Below, piece after piece: positions 11,800-23,704 of a stretch of DNA of 64,000 nucleotides. Source of the stretch: Zygnema circumcarinatum. Lineage: Eukaryota; Streptophyta; Zygnematophyceae; Zygnematales; Zygnemataceae. Location of the stretch: contig CM074807.1 of NCBI GenBank assembly GCA_037447605.1, forward strand, positions 1,537,493 through 1,601,492, written 5' to 3'. A program made the translations under genes and the position numbers. Position 1 is the first letter of the stretch. Each line of letters starts with the position of its first letter. A model generated the notes under the pieces. That model saw only the letters and a list, made by a program, of their open reading frames with translations, did no database searches and had not been told where the DNA came from.

Positions 11800-14700
11800 A
11801 TCACCTGCAGCTGCTTGCCATGCGCGGGAGCCCAACCCGCCTCCCCGCAGGCTCCCCCGGCGCAGCTCTCAGTGCCCCTCCCGCCCTGCGCGCAACCACG
11901 GCGGCCCTGCGCGAGGGGGAGGCCGCGGCCGCCATTGCCCCTCGCAGGCGGAGCTGCAACCGCCCAGACCCGCCTGCCGAGTCGCGCCCCGCCTGAAAGG
12001 CGCCTGCCGGCCGCCCCCCGGAGGGGGGGGGGGAGGACAACAGCCGGCCGTACGGTGTGAACCGTACGGTACGGCTCCCGCCTGCTGCCGCGGTTGGATG
12101 GGACTGTGAGTCACTGGACAGCGGATGGGGCCGCCCCGCAGGGCGCCCAGGCCGGCTGGCAGGGAGCCGTACAACTGCGGCGGTTGCGCCGGTCGGAGTT
12201 CGCCTGCGCGCGAATCGCGCGATGCAAAAAGGGACAGGCCGACGGCGACGAGCGTGCCGGAATCCGTCGGATTCTGTGACGGCGGGCGATTCTGGTCCGT
12301 ACCGCCGGGTTAAAGTTTTTTTTTCTACCTCAGTAATTTCTTGGCAACAAGAGAGTTGGACAACAAAGGAAATGATTATTGCGGGAGGTCGAGAAACAGA
12401 ACAACTGTTGCTGTTATTGCGAGCTGTTCAACATTTGGACGAAGGGAAATTGCATTTCCGTACAGATTGGAAGAGGGTTTTTGTGTTCACATGGCCCAAC
12501 TGAGCAACTCTCGTCAACTTCTGCTGACGTGGTTCAACTGTGCTGATGTATGCTCGCACATGCGGACGGTTGAATCGTTTGGAGACGGGGGAAGTTGAAT
12601 GAACCTCTCGAAGTTCGGGTCCCGTCAAGTCGCCATACCGGAAAGCTTCCAAAAGCTAGATCACATACCAAAATTCGCGGCCCGATCGAAGTAGCGCAGT
12701 TCAACTTCGTTTAGAGGTTGAGAAACTGTCCAACCAGCCTTTCAGCCAACACCGAGGGAGGAGGTTTGAACCACGAGAGGGCGACATTTCCAAGGCGTCG
12801 GTGCGCAAAGTTCCAAAGTTCAAGGCAGACCGAATTCCTATTTCCTCGAGTTTCCCGTTCAGCTTGAACTCAGCGACATTGCCCAATCCAACCATTTCCC
12901 CGCGCTGGCTGTCGTCCCACACGTGTCGCTTTACTGCAGCTTCCGAGTCTGCCTCCAAACCTGCATCCCGCCAATGCCAGACAGCCAGCAGGCCCTGCTG
13001 ACGTGCCTGCCAGCCTGCACGCATTCCGTACGAAGCGCCCACAGTGTCTCCGTATGGTACGGCAGTTCCGCCCGGCCGGCCCCGCCCCGCCCCGCCCCAA
13101 GGATCTGCAACAGCCAGCCGCGCCGGTCACCGGACCGGACCGGACCGTACGGCCTCGGGACTTCTTTGGCGAGTCGGCGGGCGGGCGGGCGGCAGGGACG
13201 CGTAGATTATAGACAGATATTTGCCACGTGGCAGGGCGCACAAGTCGGCATGCGCGGCGTGCGCCGCGTGGCAGGTGGTCTTGTCGCTTGCGTGGGCGGA
13301 CGGGCGGGCGGGCGGGCGGGCGAGCTGCCAGCCTGGCCGAGCGGCCCCTCCCCCTCGAGGGGGCAGATTCCTATCCTTCCTGGCGCGCGCGTCACGTCAT
13401 GTCACGTCACGTTACTCGCGGGCCGGCCCGGGCCTGGCCGGCAGAACGGATGGATGCATGCATGGATGGGTGGGTGCCTTCCTTTCGCCAGCAGCCATGC
13501 CCATGGGCATGGGCATGGGCATGGGCCATGGCCGCCTGCGCGATGCATGTATGCGCGGCCCGACTGCAGGACGGCGGGCCCGCAGCGAGCCCCCTTCCCT
13601 CCCTCCCCTCCTGACGAGGGTCGACAGCGCGGTAAGAGTCGCCTCCTCGCGTCCGCCCTCCTCCTCCTCCTCCGCTATTGTTATTATTGCGAGTGGGCGG
13701 GCGGCCCTCCTCCAGCGAGACGCGCCCCACAGTGGCTGGCGATCGTTTCGGCTGCCTTTAGACAGAGCCGTGTTGCTGGCTGGGCCTGTTGGCAGCGTGC
13801 TGCACGTGGCCTTTCCTTCTAAATTTGTGACCATTTCACGTTGCTTCCACGTATCTTCTTTTTCCATGTACATGATGGTGACACTACCGTCAGATCAATG
13901 TCTATCTTAATATCTTAGTTTGCACATTGATGTACCGCAACAGAATACCTTATTCTCAAATCCCTATTTACAAGCAAAATAAAGTGATTTTTTTTGTAAA
14001 CGTAAGGTCGGTGCGCTACCGTTATCCAATGGCCCCTCCCTTGAACCACAACTTGTACGTTACATTTAAAAAAAGATAGAAGCAAGGGAGGGCTACCTCG
14101 AGTGGCGAGGCCCTTCGGAGGTAAGATAACGCCTTATGCTTATCGCACAAGACTGGCCCTATCCAAGATTTAACCTGTCCTGATGGCATCGCCATCGTGA
14201 GATCAAAGCCAAATCCTATCTGTTTCCACTGATGCCATTACAGGATTACTCCGGTGTAGTTGCTTGAGAGTTTGTAACAAAGCCAAAGGTCCGGTACAGA
14301 AACGAGCATCCATTCCTTAAGCCATCCCTAAGAAGCATGTCCACCAGCCACCCTAGCAGGGAGTTGCCACCTAAACAAGCACCGCGGATGGGCCACGGAT
14401 GCAACAGATGCCAGCATGCGACTCTCTCCTAAACCGGATGGCCCTTCTCAATGACACGAAGAAACTGCCGAGCAAGAAAGACTGCAAAAGAAGAGAAACG
14501 GAGAAACACAATCCACGCGGAGAGTAACTGAGAACTCCCAGAAGGACTTGCAAGGTTTTTTTTTGTTTTGTTTTGTTCTGCAAAAGGTGACAGAATCTGA
14601 GCTCCTAATGGCCTTCTCGCACAGCATCTGAGTTCCACGCCAGCCAATACTCTTTCTGCACCTGACTGGTCACTCACGTTTACGCTTTTGCCTGCTACGC

Positions 14701-14908
14701 CACAAACGCAACTACGCAACTGATCCTCACGACAACTGTACAGGACCTCTCTGATTTGAGAACAAGCTTGGAATCTGCCAAGGCGGTGGTAGTACATCAT
14801 ATCTACAACTGTCCCTTTACTGCCCCCACACAGACCCGCTCACACTTCGTAGTCTCACAGCTTCTTGCACCGTACGCTCACCGCCTATACATCAACCAAA
14901 TCCTCCGT
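11800..14908. other. GC-rich intergenic: XEG113-like promoter and P450 3' flank
   Basis: 11800-13750 is strongly GC-rich, with several overlapping ORFs in all frames that reflect composition, not genes. It holds a cluster of CCGTACGG palindromes (12048-12074), (GGGC)n stretches (13290-13325), a CACGTG at 13225-13230 inside GCCACGTGGC, and a short GGGCAT repeat at 13500-13527. 13800-14900 is AT-richer and probably includes the P450 3' UTR. No coding model is supported. Confidence 0.55.
12048..12074. promoter_or_regulatory. Cluster of CCGTACGG palindromes
   Basis: Two perfect CCGTACGG palindromes (12048-12055 and 12062-12069) and an abutting GTACGG half-copy lie 250-275 bp upstream of the XEG113-like ATG. 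GTACGG also recurs in other GC-rich blocks of the window (near 13148, 28861, 28926, 50540 and 63781). CGTAC/GTAC cores are bound by plant SBP-box factors, but assignment to that family is inference. Confidence 0.35.
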
Positions 14909-17762
14909 TCAAGTTATCGGAGCAGCTTCAGCCTCACTCTCCTGACGAGAGATCTTTTCAAAAATGACAGGCAGTCCGTATTTGGGCTTGAGCGTGAGCA
15001 CCACCTCCGGGCAATGACGGTATCCAGGAGCGACTTTCCAGGTGAACGATTGCAGAAGCATGGCCAAAATCAGCTTAGCTTCTGTGAGGGCGAAGGTCTG
15101 CCCTATGCATGTCCGAGGACCCACACTGAAGGGCAGAAAAGCCAGAGGATGCGCCCCTGCCTTGCTAATGCCATTTGCAAACCTGCGAGGGTTGAACTCG
15201 TGCGCATCCTCCCCCCACAGTTCCTTCTTTCTATGGATCAACGCGATAGGCACGACAATATCAACTCCTTTAGGGACGAGAATGTCGTTGAGGCGGTTGG
15301 ACCGCACACAAGTTCGAGCCAGAAAGGATGCTGGAGGGTACAATCGGAGCGACTCGTAGAGGATTGTCGTCAAAACTTTCAACTGGCTCAGCTGCTCGAA
15401 TGAGGGAGGCTCACGCTCCCCGCAGACGCTTGTAACCTCTTCGCGGCCTTTTTCTTGCCACTCCGGATGCTCAGAAAGAAGGAGAACCGTCCATGTCAAC
15501 AGGTTGGCGGTTGTTTCATGGCCTGCAGCACGTTCAACCCTCCTCTGTCTAAGACGGCCCTTGTCTAAGCTTAACATGGCATATGCAAAGTCCAAAATCA
15601 GGAGAAACAAAGCAGAAACGATGTTTGCACCTGCAACGAGGAAGGTGATGCACTCATCCATCAGCTGCTGATCTGTCATCAGAGGCTGCCCCTTATTGTC
15701 GTCGGCTGCCGCCTCCCCGGTAGATGAGAGCATGAGCTCGAGAAGGTCGACAGGAGCACTCTCCTCCAGTAAACTGCTTCTGTTTTGCCGTTCAATGCGC
15801 CGGCGTTTGATCATACCTAGCATCACTTCACGGATGGCCGCCTCCTTGGCTTTTATTCTGCGCTTCTCTGCACTGGGGAAGTAGCTGCATCACGGGCACA
15901 GGTTGGATGTTAAAGCACTGCTTGTTTGCAAAAACACTCCTGACAGGCTTCGTTTGAGAACCTCCAGGTCCGAGGATGACGACAGTGTGGATGACCATTC
16001 GCATCAGGGAGCTCCTTCACATCACGTTTTCTCAACTATGGCAAATACATCAAACTTGACAATCCGGGCAAAACATGTCAATAGTTATGCGATATACATG
16101 GACACATAGATTACTTCCTGGTCGTGTTCACATCCATCCACAGCCAAAGGTAGACACCACTCCAAGTTCATTCTCAATGGATGCACATAATCTTTACATG
16201 ACGGCACCTATCCCCAAGGCAAGCGGACAACAATTACCGGACGATTGGAATGAGTCCCTGCCCTCGGTAGAACTTCACCACATCTTCAAAATACGTCTTC
16301 AAATGACGAAGGCTTTCCTGAGCTTCTTTCCCGGTATCTCCAATATCAGCACCAAATGCAGCCTTTCCAATGATGCTCAAGGCGAGCTCACCAAGCTCGG
16401 AAAACACTTCAAACTCCTTTGGCTGATCCTTAAGCTTGTCACTCCAATCTTGGACGACTTTCGTGGCGCAACCCACCATGGCCTCATACATCCTCTGCAA
16501 TTGCAATCGCAAAGTTTGCCAAGTTATTCAACACATTTGAGATTTGAAAGACAAAATGTCGACTACTACTGTTAAATTAAACCATAATACGCCAAGTATA
16601 CAGTTTGAGTCAGCCTCCACTCGGAAAAAGAAAGACAACAATGCAAGGACATGGAGTCACGTGAAATTGTAGTGACTTGATTTACAATATCTTTCAATCT
16701 GGCTGTTGCTACATCTTAAGCACAGTACTACAAACAAGGTAACAGGGCAAATCTCGGGCTTGAAATTAGCGAGATGAACTATAAATTGATGAAGAAAATC
16801 AGTTGGAATAGACATTACTCTACTATGGATTCCGGGAGGAAGGTGTGCTGGAATTGCCTTAATCTCTTTGTGATGGAACGCCGGGTTTATAAGGCGCCTT
16901 TGCCGAGCCCACAAGTCTCCAGATGCTGTTACTAATCCGTTTCCAAAAAGTGCAAATGCACGAATGAAAGTACTCTTATGATAAAGATCGATGTGGTTCA
17001 CGTAAGCCTGCCGGATGAGCGCTGGATCGGTGAGAATCAAACGCGGCACTGGACCAATGCAGTAGTAGCAGTTCCCTCCGTACTTTTCCACCAGTTCATC
17101 AAGAAAAGGTGTCGGTGCCTTGATAGGGGAAGGATCAGCACGGGCTTTGCGTATACTCTGCATAGACCACCTTGCAAGCTCTCAGAAATATTGAAGGGCA
17201 CCACCTCGTGCAGGTGGTCAAGTTAGTAGGTAGTTTCTTTCACTGAGTATGTGGAGTTGCACGATTAGCTATCCCTGTGCACGGCTGGAAGGAATGAGAA
17301 GTAAACTTCCGCTTGGCCTGAAAGATGCCTTTGGATGCAGGCCTTGACGAAATAGAAAGGACCCTTCCAATTGAAGTAAAATTCTTATGGTATTTCAGTG
17401 AATCCTTCCACGACGGTGTGAGGATGCTGTAAAAACGCAACGATCCATGCATTGAATTTCAAAATCGATCTTAACTTCCATTTTAAAACTCTGAAAAATT
17501 CAATTCAGACGCCCCGATATCTGGAGAAACGCCAGCTGACCTCTCTCAATTCCGGAACCTGCCCGAGAAATGGCCGAAACGAGCAGCCTGGAATTCCTTG
17601 TCGCTTCAAACATGCAAGCAGCGTCAGTGGCTTCCAAAAATACGTATATACCAGAAAAGTAAGCGAAACCGCAAGCGAGACCGCCCCCAGTGAGGCGAGC
17701 CAGAAAGCTTCCGAATGCACAGGCAGCACGTCCAGCAGCGCTGCACCATGACCGGCGGCCAT
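14909..17762 (-). CDS. Cytochrome P450, CYP72 clan (548 aa)
   Basis: Membrane-anchored haem monooxygenase, ER-bound through its N-terminal helix (about residues 20-45). Five exons: 17541-17762, 16858-17157, 16238-16494, 15631-15884 and 14909-15522, totalling 549 codons. Clear motifs: I-helix AGHETT (344-349), K-helix ExxR in YESLR (Glu401-Arg404), the PxRF-like NPRRF (455-459), and the haem loop FSVGPRTCIG with Cys483 as thiolate ligand. GLVTASGDLWARQRRLINPAFH and the KYGGNCYYCIGP region resemble CYP72-clan enzymes (CYP72, 709, 714, 735), which act on isoprenoids, hormones or fatty acids; the substrate cannot be inferred. Intron 2 appears to start with GC (AAG/GCAATT), which keeps the alignment NPAFHHKEIK-RMYEAMVGCA intact. 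The start is the ATG at 17762. Confidence 0.92.
16495..16857 (-). other. Probable GC-AG intron in the P450 gene
   Basis: Exon 2 must end near ATTAAG to align with P450s, and the next bases are GCAATT. The acceptor TTGCAG precedes AGGATG in phase. The nearest GT donor (AGA/GTAATG) would add 12 residues absent from relatives. The donor is weaker than the XEG113 one. Confidence 0.5.
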
Positions 17763-19026
17763 GGCAAGACCGCTCGCCCCCCGGCAGAGGCGGCTGAAAA
17801 GAACCTGCTGACACCAACACCAACAACAACTGCAGCACCTGCAGGAGCCCGGCAGAGGCGGGGGAGGCCGGAGAGGAGAGGAGAGGAGAGGGAGGGAGAG
17901 GGGAGTGGGAGCGGACGGGTTCCATGTGCTCCCACGCCGAGGCTGCCACGTCAGCGGGATCTCAGCGCAACGAGGTTCGCCACGTGGCGACGATGCCTAC
18001 AGAGGGCCAGGAGGGAGGCGACGTGACGTGACGTGATGACTGTGACGTGTTGTTACGCTACGTGACGGGCGCTGACCGGGGTTGACCGGGAAGGGAAGCA
18101 GGGCCCCCCCTCCCCCCCCCCCCCGGGGCGAAAGTGAGGGGGGTGGAGAACACGGGGCCCATCGCCGCGCCGCGGCACGGAGGGAGGGAGGGAAGCGTTC
18201 CATGAGCGCTCGTAGAACGGGCCACGTCGGACAGGGCGTCCTCCAATCAAGTGGCGACCTCGAGCGGCGGTGACGGCGTTCAGCATAGCATTAGGGGGTG
18301 TCAGACTTCAAAATCTTACGAAAAGAGTTACGAAAAAAAAGGTTACGAAAGTACTCCGCCGCAGGAGGATCGCGATTATACTGGAGTACTCGTTCTGATG
18401 TCAAACTTACGAACACGCGTACTGAAATTTTTTAAGTCTGACACCCCCTATTGAAGTGGACCTTGGCGGCCACACGGCGGCGCGCGATTGGAAGTGGCCA
18501 TAGCGGTCGATGAAACTCTCCTCACCGATTGGCGCGTTCCATCCACCCATTAAATCATTAAAAAAAAATCTTTTGCCTGCAGCGAGGCTCGCGCGCTCCC
18601 CGCCGTCGATCGCCACGATCGGAAATGCTGCCGCCCCCGCCCCCCGCCCGCCGACCCGCCCTGCAGCGTCCTCCCCGGTACGGCGCAGCGGCCGGGCGGG
18701 CGACGCTGGCCGAGCGCGCGGTCACCTACGGTCATCGCGTTTGGTCAAGGCCGGCCAACGCGCTTGAAGCGAACTACGGCAAAGGGTTCACGAACTTTCG
18801 TGGTTGGGAATTGGGACTGCGATTGGCTGCGAGAGATGCGCAAACAAGGCGAAGAGTCCAGGCAGCCAGCAGGCACATTCGACTATGGTTTCATAAAGCT
18901 CCACAGCCAAGGAGGTTCCAAAATTAAAAAGAAATCAGAAAACCTGCAAATTATAGTCTAGTTGACACAAAGAGGACTACGGGAAACTCCATTTTCACCA
19001 CGTGAATGGCCTTCATGGTGAATGGG
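17763..19026. other. Intergenic: P450 promoter, a hairpin element, 3' flank of the next gene
   Basis: A CACGTG within GCCACGTGGC lies at 17981-17986, about 220 bp upstream of the P450 ATG, with further ACGTGACG repeats at 18019-18065. A TA-flanked hairpin element follows (18292-18450). At 18600-18960 overlapping ORFs are open in several frames but resemble nothing I recognise. Confidence 0.55.
18292..18450. mobile_element. MITE-like hairpin element, copy A
   Basis: A 155-bp element with 15-bp perfect terminal inverted repeats (GGGGGTGTCAGACTT at the left end, its reverse complement at the right), flanked on both sides by TA. The interior is also imperfectly palindromic around AAGTACTCCG and GGAGTACTCG. 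There is no coding capacity. The element at 63319-63461 shares the termini and about 70 internal bases, so this is a family. A TA target site suggests Tc1/mariner-type mobilisation. Confidence 0.75.
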
Positions 19027-21385
19027 CTACCCCAGCCAGGTGGCTGCGCTCCTTCCGCCGCTGGACCCCACGCCTCGTCGGATGCTGATGAGCTCCTTGG
19101 AATACCGCTCCTGCAAGCGCTCAAAGGCAGTCACGTCGAGCTTCCCCTGCACTCCCTTGCCCTGCCTCCTCCGAGCTTGTTGCGTGCGCACAGAGGTCCA
19201 CAGCTGATCGACACCTTGACGCTGCTTCGAGGTAAAACGCGACATGTTATCATAGGCATGCTTGGCTAAAATGTCAATCGTAGTTTGTGCCCTGCACAGA
19301 AATACGAAGTCCATTCAGCGGCCTTATAGACAAGGGAAGAACGTCAGCGTTGTGGCGTTCCAAAGCTGACAAAACCAGAGAGTCCAGTACACTGAACAAG
19401 TCAAAATGCAAGTCAAAATCTTGGAGATTTGATTTGCAGTGCTCACCAAGTGAGCCGGTATAGCTCAGCTGCCTTTTGCAAACAGAATATCAGAGCTTCC
19501 CGTCTCTCCCGCAACAAGCGCAAGTTTTCTTGTGCGGCTCTCTGCTGTTCAGCCTCCTCCTCCCTTTTCCTGCGAGCCCGCTCCTCCTTCTTGGACTTTT
19601 TAGGAAGTAAGGCGGACAGTCCAAAGGGGTCACTCTCCACTGCATTGAGGCCGAAAGGGTCGTCAGCCGCAGTCCGAGCGTCAGCTGGAGGACCTGCCTC
19701 AACTTCCTGCTCGCCACCAGCACCTTGAGGCTGACAGCTTTTCTCGCTTCCATCTTCAGTGTCAGCAGCCAGTGATTCATACTGGTCTTCCTCTGGAGAG
19801 GCTTCAGGAAGTGCTTCTACTGCCTGCCGAATGCGGCTGGTTGCCCGAGAGAACTGCAATCCAAACTTGAAAGCACAAGTCAGCCATCCGCACTTTAACA
19901 GGAAACAATTCCTACTCCAACTTAGCGATAAATCCGTAATACTTGCAGTAAAGCCACCTTCATCCTGCATTAGTTCAAGACGATGTAGGTCCTAAAAACC
20001 CTAGAGCTCCTCTCTGAGCTCTTCCTTGCCCGGTCATGGCATACATCCCAATACCTGGACCGAGCATGAAAAATGCGATAACTCTCACATGGCCTTGCAC
20101 TGCTTGGAATGGGGTAGTTCGCAGACCTGGTACGTGTCATCTGTGTGAAGCTCATTCGCGAGATCTGCCCACAGCAACCAAACTTCTAGTTGTGCTTGCT
20201 GAGCTGAAGAAAACACCTGCAAACACGCCATCGCCAAAGGAGCCCCAAGACTCAGTACTACAATGATATAGAGCGTCCAGTTCACGAAAAAAAACGGTTT
20301 CATCAGTCCCACTTGCTAGCCTCGAGAATGTGAAAATGGAGCGCTTCACATCAGATGCTCAAAAGCTAAGCATACCAGCCTGTGCACCTTACTTTGAGAC
20401 AAGAGATTCAGCCGAAGAGGAAGGCAAAAGCGTAGGGAACATGGAGAAAGTGGACCTAAGCACGAGACAAGGCCGAGATATTTTATTTTTCATGCTAAAT
20501 TTGAAAAGCTGAAGAACTCAGGAGCAGAAGTCGCTGGTGCAGAACTCCACGACAGACTTCAAAACGACAAGCTAGCTAGCTGAAGAAACCGTCAATTCAA
20601 TATGCTATCAGCAACGTACATCAATACGTTCCTTCATAGCCACCTACTCTTGGCAACTTCGCAACTATCTCAGAGCATTAGGAGAAAGGACTTCAGGAGT
20701 CACCTCCGGTAGCCGTCCTTACTTGGGAGCATTCACTTGCAGCCACGAAAAGGGCTTGGTAGTCTGCTTGTACGTCAGGCGTGACGGCTGCAGTTGGCTT
20801 GGACATGGCTGCTTTAAGCACTTCAAAGAACTGACTTGATGTCGAAGAATTGATGCTACCTGCCTTCAGTAGCTGCAGAGCTAACTTTGAAGCTTTACTA
20901 AACTTTGAGATATTGCCAATATGTGCTGCAATTTTTGTCATTGCAGCCAACACTTGCTCATTGTTCACTTCCTCGGTAGTTCTGAAACGTACCTTCCGAC
21001 TACCTGCAAAAGAACAATTCAAACATTCCGAGTTTTGAATCAGCAAAATAGGAGTAATTCATCGTTGCCATATGGAGATGCCTTCGTCCAGCCGAGACAA
21101 GAGCCTTCGTTTGCTTTCTCTATGCTAACTCCCGATCTGATTCACGAGGAAGCAGAGTTCCACACCTTTGTCACCATCTTGTTCGATTCCCCTGACTCCT
21201 TTGCCTTCATCACCTTCAGCTTTCTTTGTCTTTAGGGCAGAACGAGGGTGAGAACCATCAGAAACAGCGGCATCAGTCGAACGAATTCTCTTGGCTGACG
21301 GCTCGTCTTCTTCCTTAGTGGCGTCTGCTCGGCCGGTCCTTTCCGTCTGCTGGCTGGGAGGAGGCAAATCCTCAAAGAGACCCAT
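19027..21385 (-). CDS. Conserved plant protein of unknown function, DPFGL repeats and coiled coil (404 aa)
   Basis: I recognise the overall pattern as a conserved plant protein but cannot name a function. Exons: 21214-21385, 20723-21003, 20127-20216, 19447-19853 and 19027-19291, totalling 405 codons. The exon 1 donor is the least certain because three phase-1 GT sites are possible. Starting at the ATG at 21385 it begins MGLFEDLPPPSQ, followed by an acidic/basic low-complexity part with an AKRIR cluster. Residues about 58-180 form a helical domain starting SRKVRFRTT. Next come two DPFGL motifs (DDPFGLNAV, SDPFGLSAL) and a basic coiled coil rich in KKEERARRKREEE (about 260-310). The tail ends GGRSAATWLG. 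DPF motifs often bind clathrin-adaptor ears, but that link is speculative. The protein is likely soluble, nuclear or cytosolic. Confidence 0.8.
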
Positions 21386-23704
21386 GAGGACCTTCACCTC
21401 GCAGGTGCCTTCCGCCCTCGACAAAAAGAGCTATCGAATCGCCGAAAGGTCACTGTAGCGCACAGAAAGGGGGAGCCTTGATGCCTTCGTATTTTTGGCG
21501 GGCGCGTTGAGGGAGCGAGAGAGAGCGCTTCGATATTTGCAGAAAAAGCTGCTTGCAGTGATGGATGTCATGTGCTGTGGCTCGAGTGCCTGTCTTGACA
21601 CTCGGAGTGACTTTCAGCCGAAGGATGTCTGTCGTTCAGCATGCTGACTGCCTTGCATCCGAGCTGGAAAGTGGCCCAGCGTGCTCAATGTCCAGTAAGG
21701 CATTGCAGGTGTTTCACAGCCTTCCGATCGCAAGGTCACGAATGGCGAAGTGTCCTCGATCGAGCAGAGCCTGAGCTCCAATCTGACCTCAAATGCACTA
21801 ATGTCTGGAAACAAGAGCTTGACAGGTCTTGAAACAGTGTTGCAGGTTTCATCTTCTCCGTTTATGGAGAAAGAAAATCTTCTAATTTGTTATATTCTCA
21901 TGACAAGTTGTCGGACACATAAGAATCATTAGTAGAGTATTTGTCGGATGCTGGAGGATGACAATGGAAACGCTGTTGGTGATCCACAAGATCACCAACA
22001 GCGAAACGAGAGAAACGAGCAGTGCTCATTGAAGGTGGGAACCTGGAGGATGCCTTTTGCAGCGAGAATAGCGACTGAGATGGATGTCTGGCTCCTTGTC
22101 TGAACGGTGGAGCTGAACAAGCGGCTGTACGCGCAGCTCGTTATTGGCTAGTGGGGCATTTGTACGACTCCTGGCTTTGTGGATCTGCAACGAGCTAATA
22201 GGTCCGGGAACTTTTGCTCTGTGCTCAAGAAATTTTATAGCTTAATTTCTTGAATTGAAGATAGGTGGTGTCTTAATATTGGCATTTTGCATTCCAGTGA
22301 CCTTCTCCCAACCCTTCCCTTCTTTCTTCTCTCTCCCTCCTGTTCGTTCGGAAGACCTTCATGAATGATTGGTACTTTACTGAATGCTACATCTGGCTTC
22401 CGTCATGTTTTTGGCAGGCTTGTCAATTGAAAATCCAAGGAGGTCGCACAGCCAAGGCTCTGGAAATCAGGAGGTCGCTACAATATCAGCCCTGATAGCG
22501 CTGGCTGGGGGGCGATGCGTTGAAAAAGAGGAAGAATTAGCCGCTGGGTCGAGCCTTAGTCATCGTGTGCAACACCTCCTGAGAGAAGGAGCGCCAATGC
22601 TTCCTCCAGAGCCTTTACCCGAGAGATGGTGATGATTATCAGCCTACAATTGACGTGAAATTTGTAACTAGACCTCCGCAGGCGCAGCGATCCCAGCTTC
22701 ATCAGTATCTTGCTGTGGTCAGAATTATGGTCCAGTTCAGTGCAGCAATGCAACACAGAAGCTTGCAAAGCATGTGGATCCGTTTGCCGGGTTTCTGCAT
22801 CATGAAGGACAACTTTGTCCCCTAGAACGGAAGATCAGGGCATTCAAAAAACCTCCTTGCACTTATGGGTCAGTTTCTGAAAACGTTAATGTAAATACCT
22901 TTACTGGTGATCGGGGGAACAAAAGAGGTGGCCTAGTGTGAGCTGGGCTTTTCCCACGCCTATTATGTGATAAAACTGGGCAGTGTTGATCCTGCCGTAG
23001 GCTTCATACATCGTGTGGGACTTGTTAGACATTTTGGGTGGATCCCCTATAATCTACCCTTTTTTTGTTTCTAACTACACGACAATATGCGATGGTGAAG
23101 GGCGGTGCAGGTGTTCAGTCACCCTGGGCACTCCATAGTTAGCTTACGCCCTCTCGGGACAGCTTGTTTGCACTCCGGCTCTGGCATTTGGCATCAGAAA
23201 GGAGTTCACAAGAGCGGTTGCTGAATCTTCTCACTTTTGTAGCTTTCCATGTATCATTTTGGTACTGTAGCACAGTTTCTCGCTTTTTCCAGTGTGCACC
23301 ACATGCTCTTCTCCGCACAAATGGATCATAGACCACCCCCCCCCCCCACCCCCCACCCTTCCCAAGGAAGACAAATCCCCTTAGCATGTCATACAGCAAT
23401 CGGTCTTGTAGCAAGGCGAAGTTCCATTCAAATGATACGTTCAACCACACTGTTCATATCGACTGGTCTGCCTTCTCATACAGCAGACATTTCGGCCAAG
23501 AACAGGAACACATTCATCCACGTGTAAAAAAAACGACGAGAGACACGCATCGGTTCTCCGCATCAGATAAAATAGAGCAGTCAAATTGGTGATGACAACG
23601 ATCCGTCAAGAATTTTAAAAAGAGTTTTAGCTCCTGCGGTAGCTACGACTCACATATTCCTTTTCCTGACGCTTAAAGAGAACCTTATTCCTGGATACTT
23701 CGAC
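21386..23704. other. Intergenic region, no supported gene
   Basis: Promoter side of the gene ending at 21385 and 3' side of the exonuclease gene. It contains one perfect 14-bp hairpin (21971-22003) and a C-rich run (23336-23358). Short ORFs at 21565-21832 and 22384-22632 lack recognisable domains or splice partners. A non-coding transcript is possible but unsupported. Confidence 0.5.
21971..22003. repeat. Perfect 14-bp stem, 5-nt loop hairpin
   Basis: CGCTGTTGGTGATC is followed by CACAA and then its exact reverse complement. It is not next to a T-run and lies about 590 bp upstream of the nearest start codon. It could be an RNA structure, a palindromic binding site or chance. Confidence 0.6.

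Noticed and set aside
12923-13822. 299-codon GC-rich ORF and its overlaps
   Set aside because: Several frames are open at once because of high GC; composition is biased, no domains and no splice structure.
18510-18961. Overlapping plus-strand ORFs (up to 100 codons)
   Set aside because: Open in three frames, GC-rich, and no recognisable domain.
22384-22632. 82-codon plus-strand ORF with ATG
   Set aside because: No domain, no splice partner and no promoter features; kept only as intergenic.
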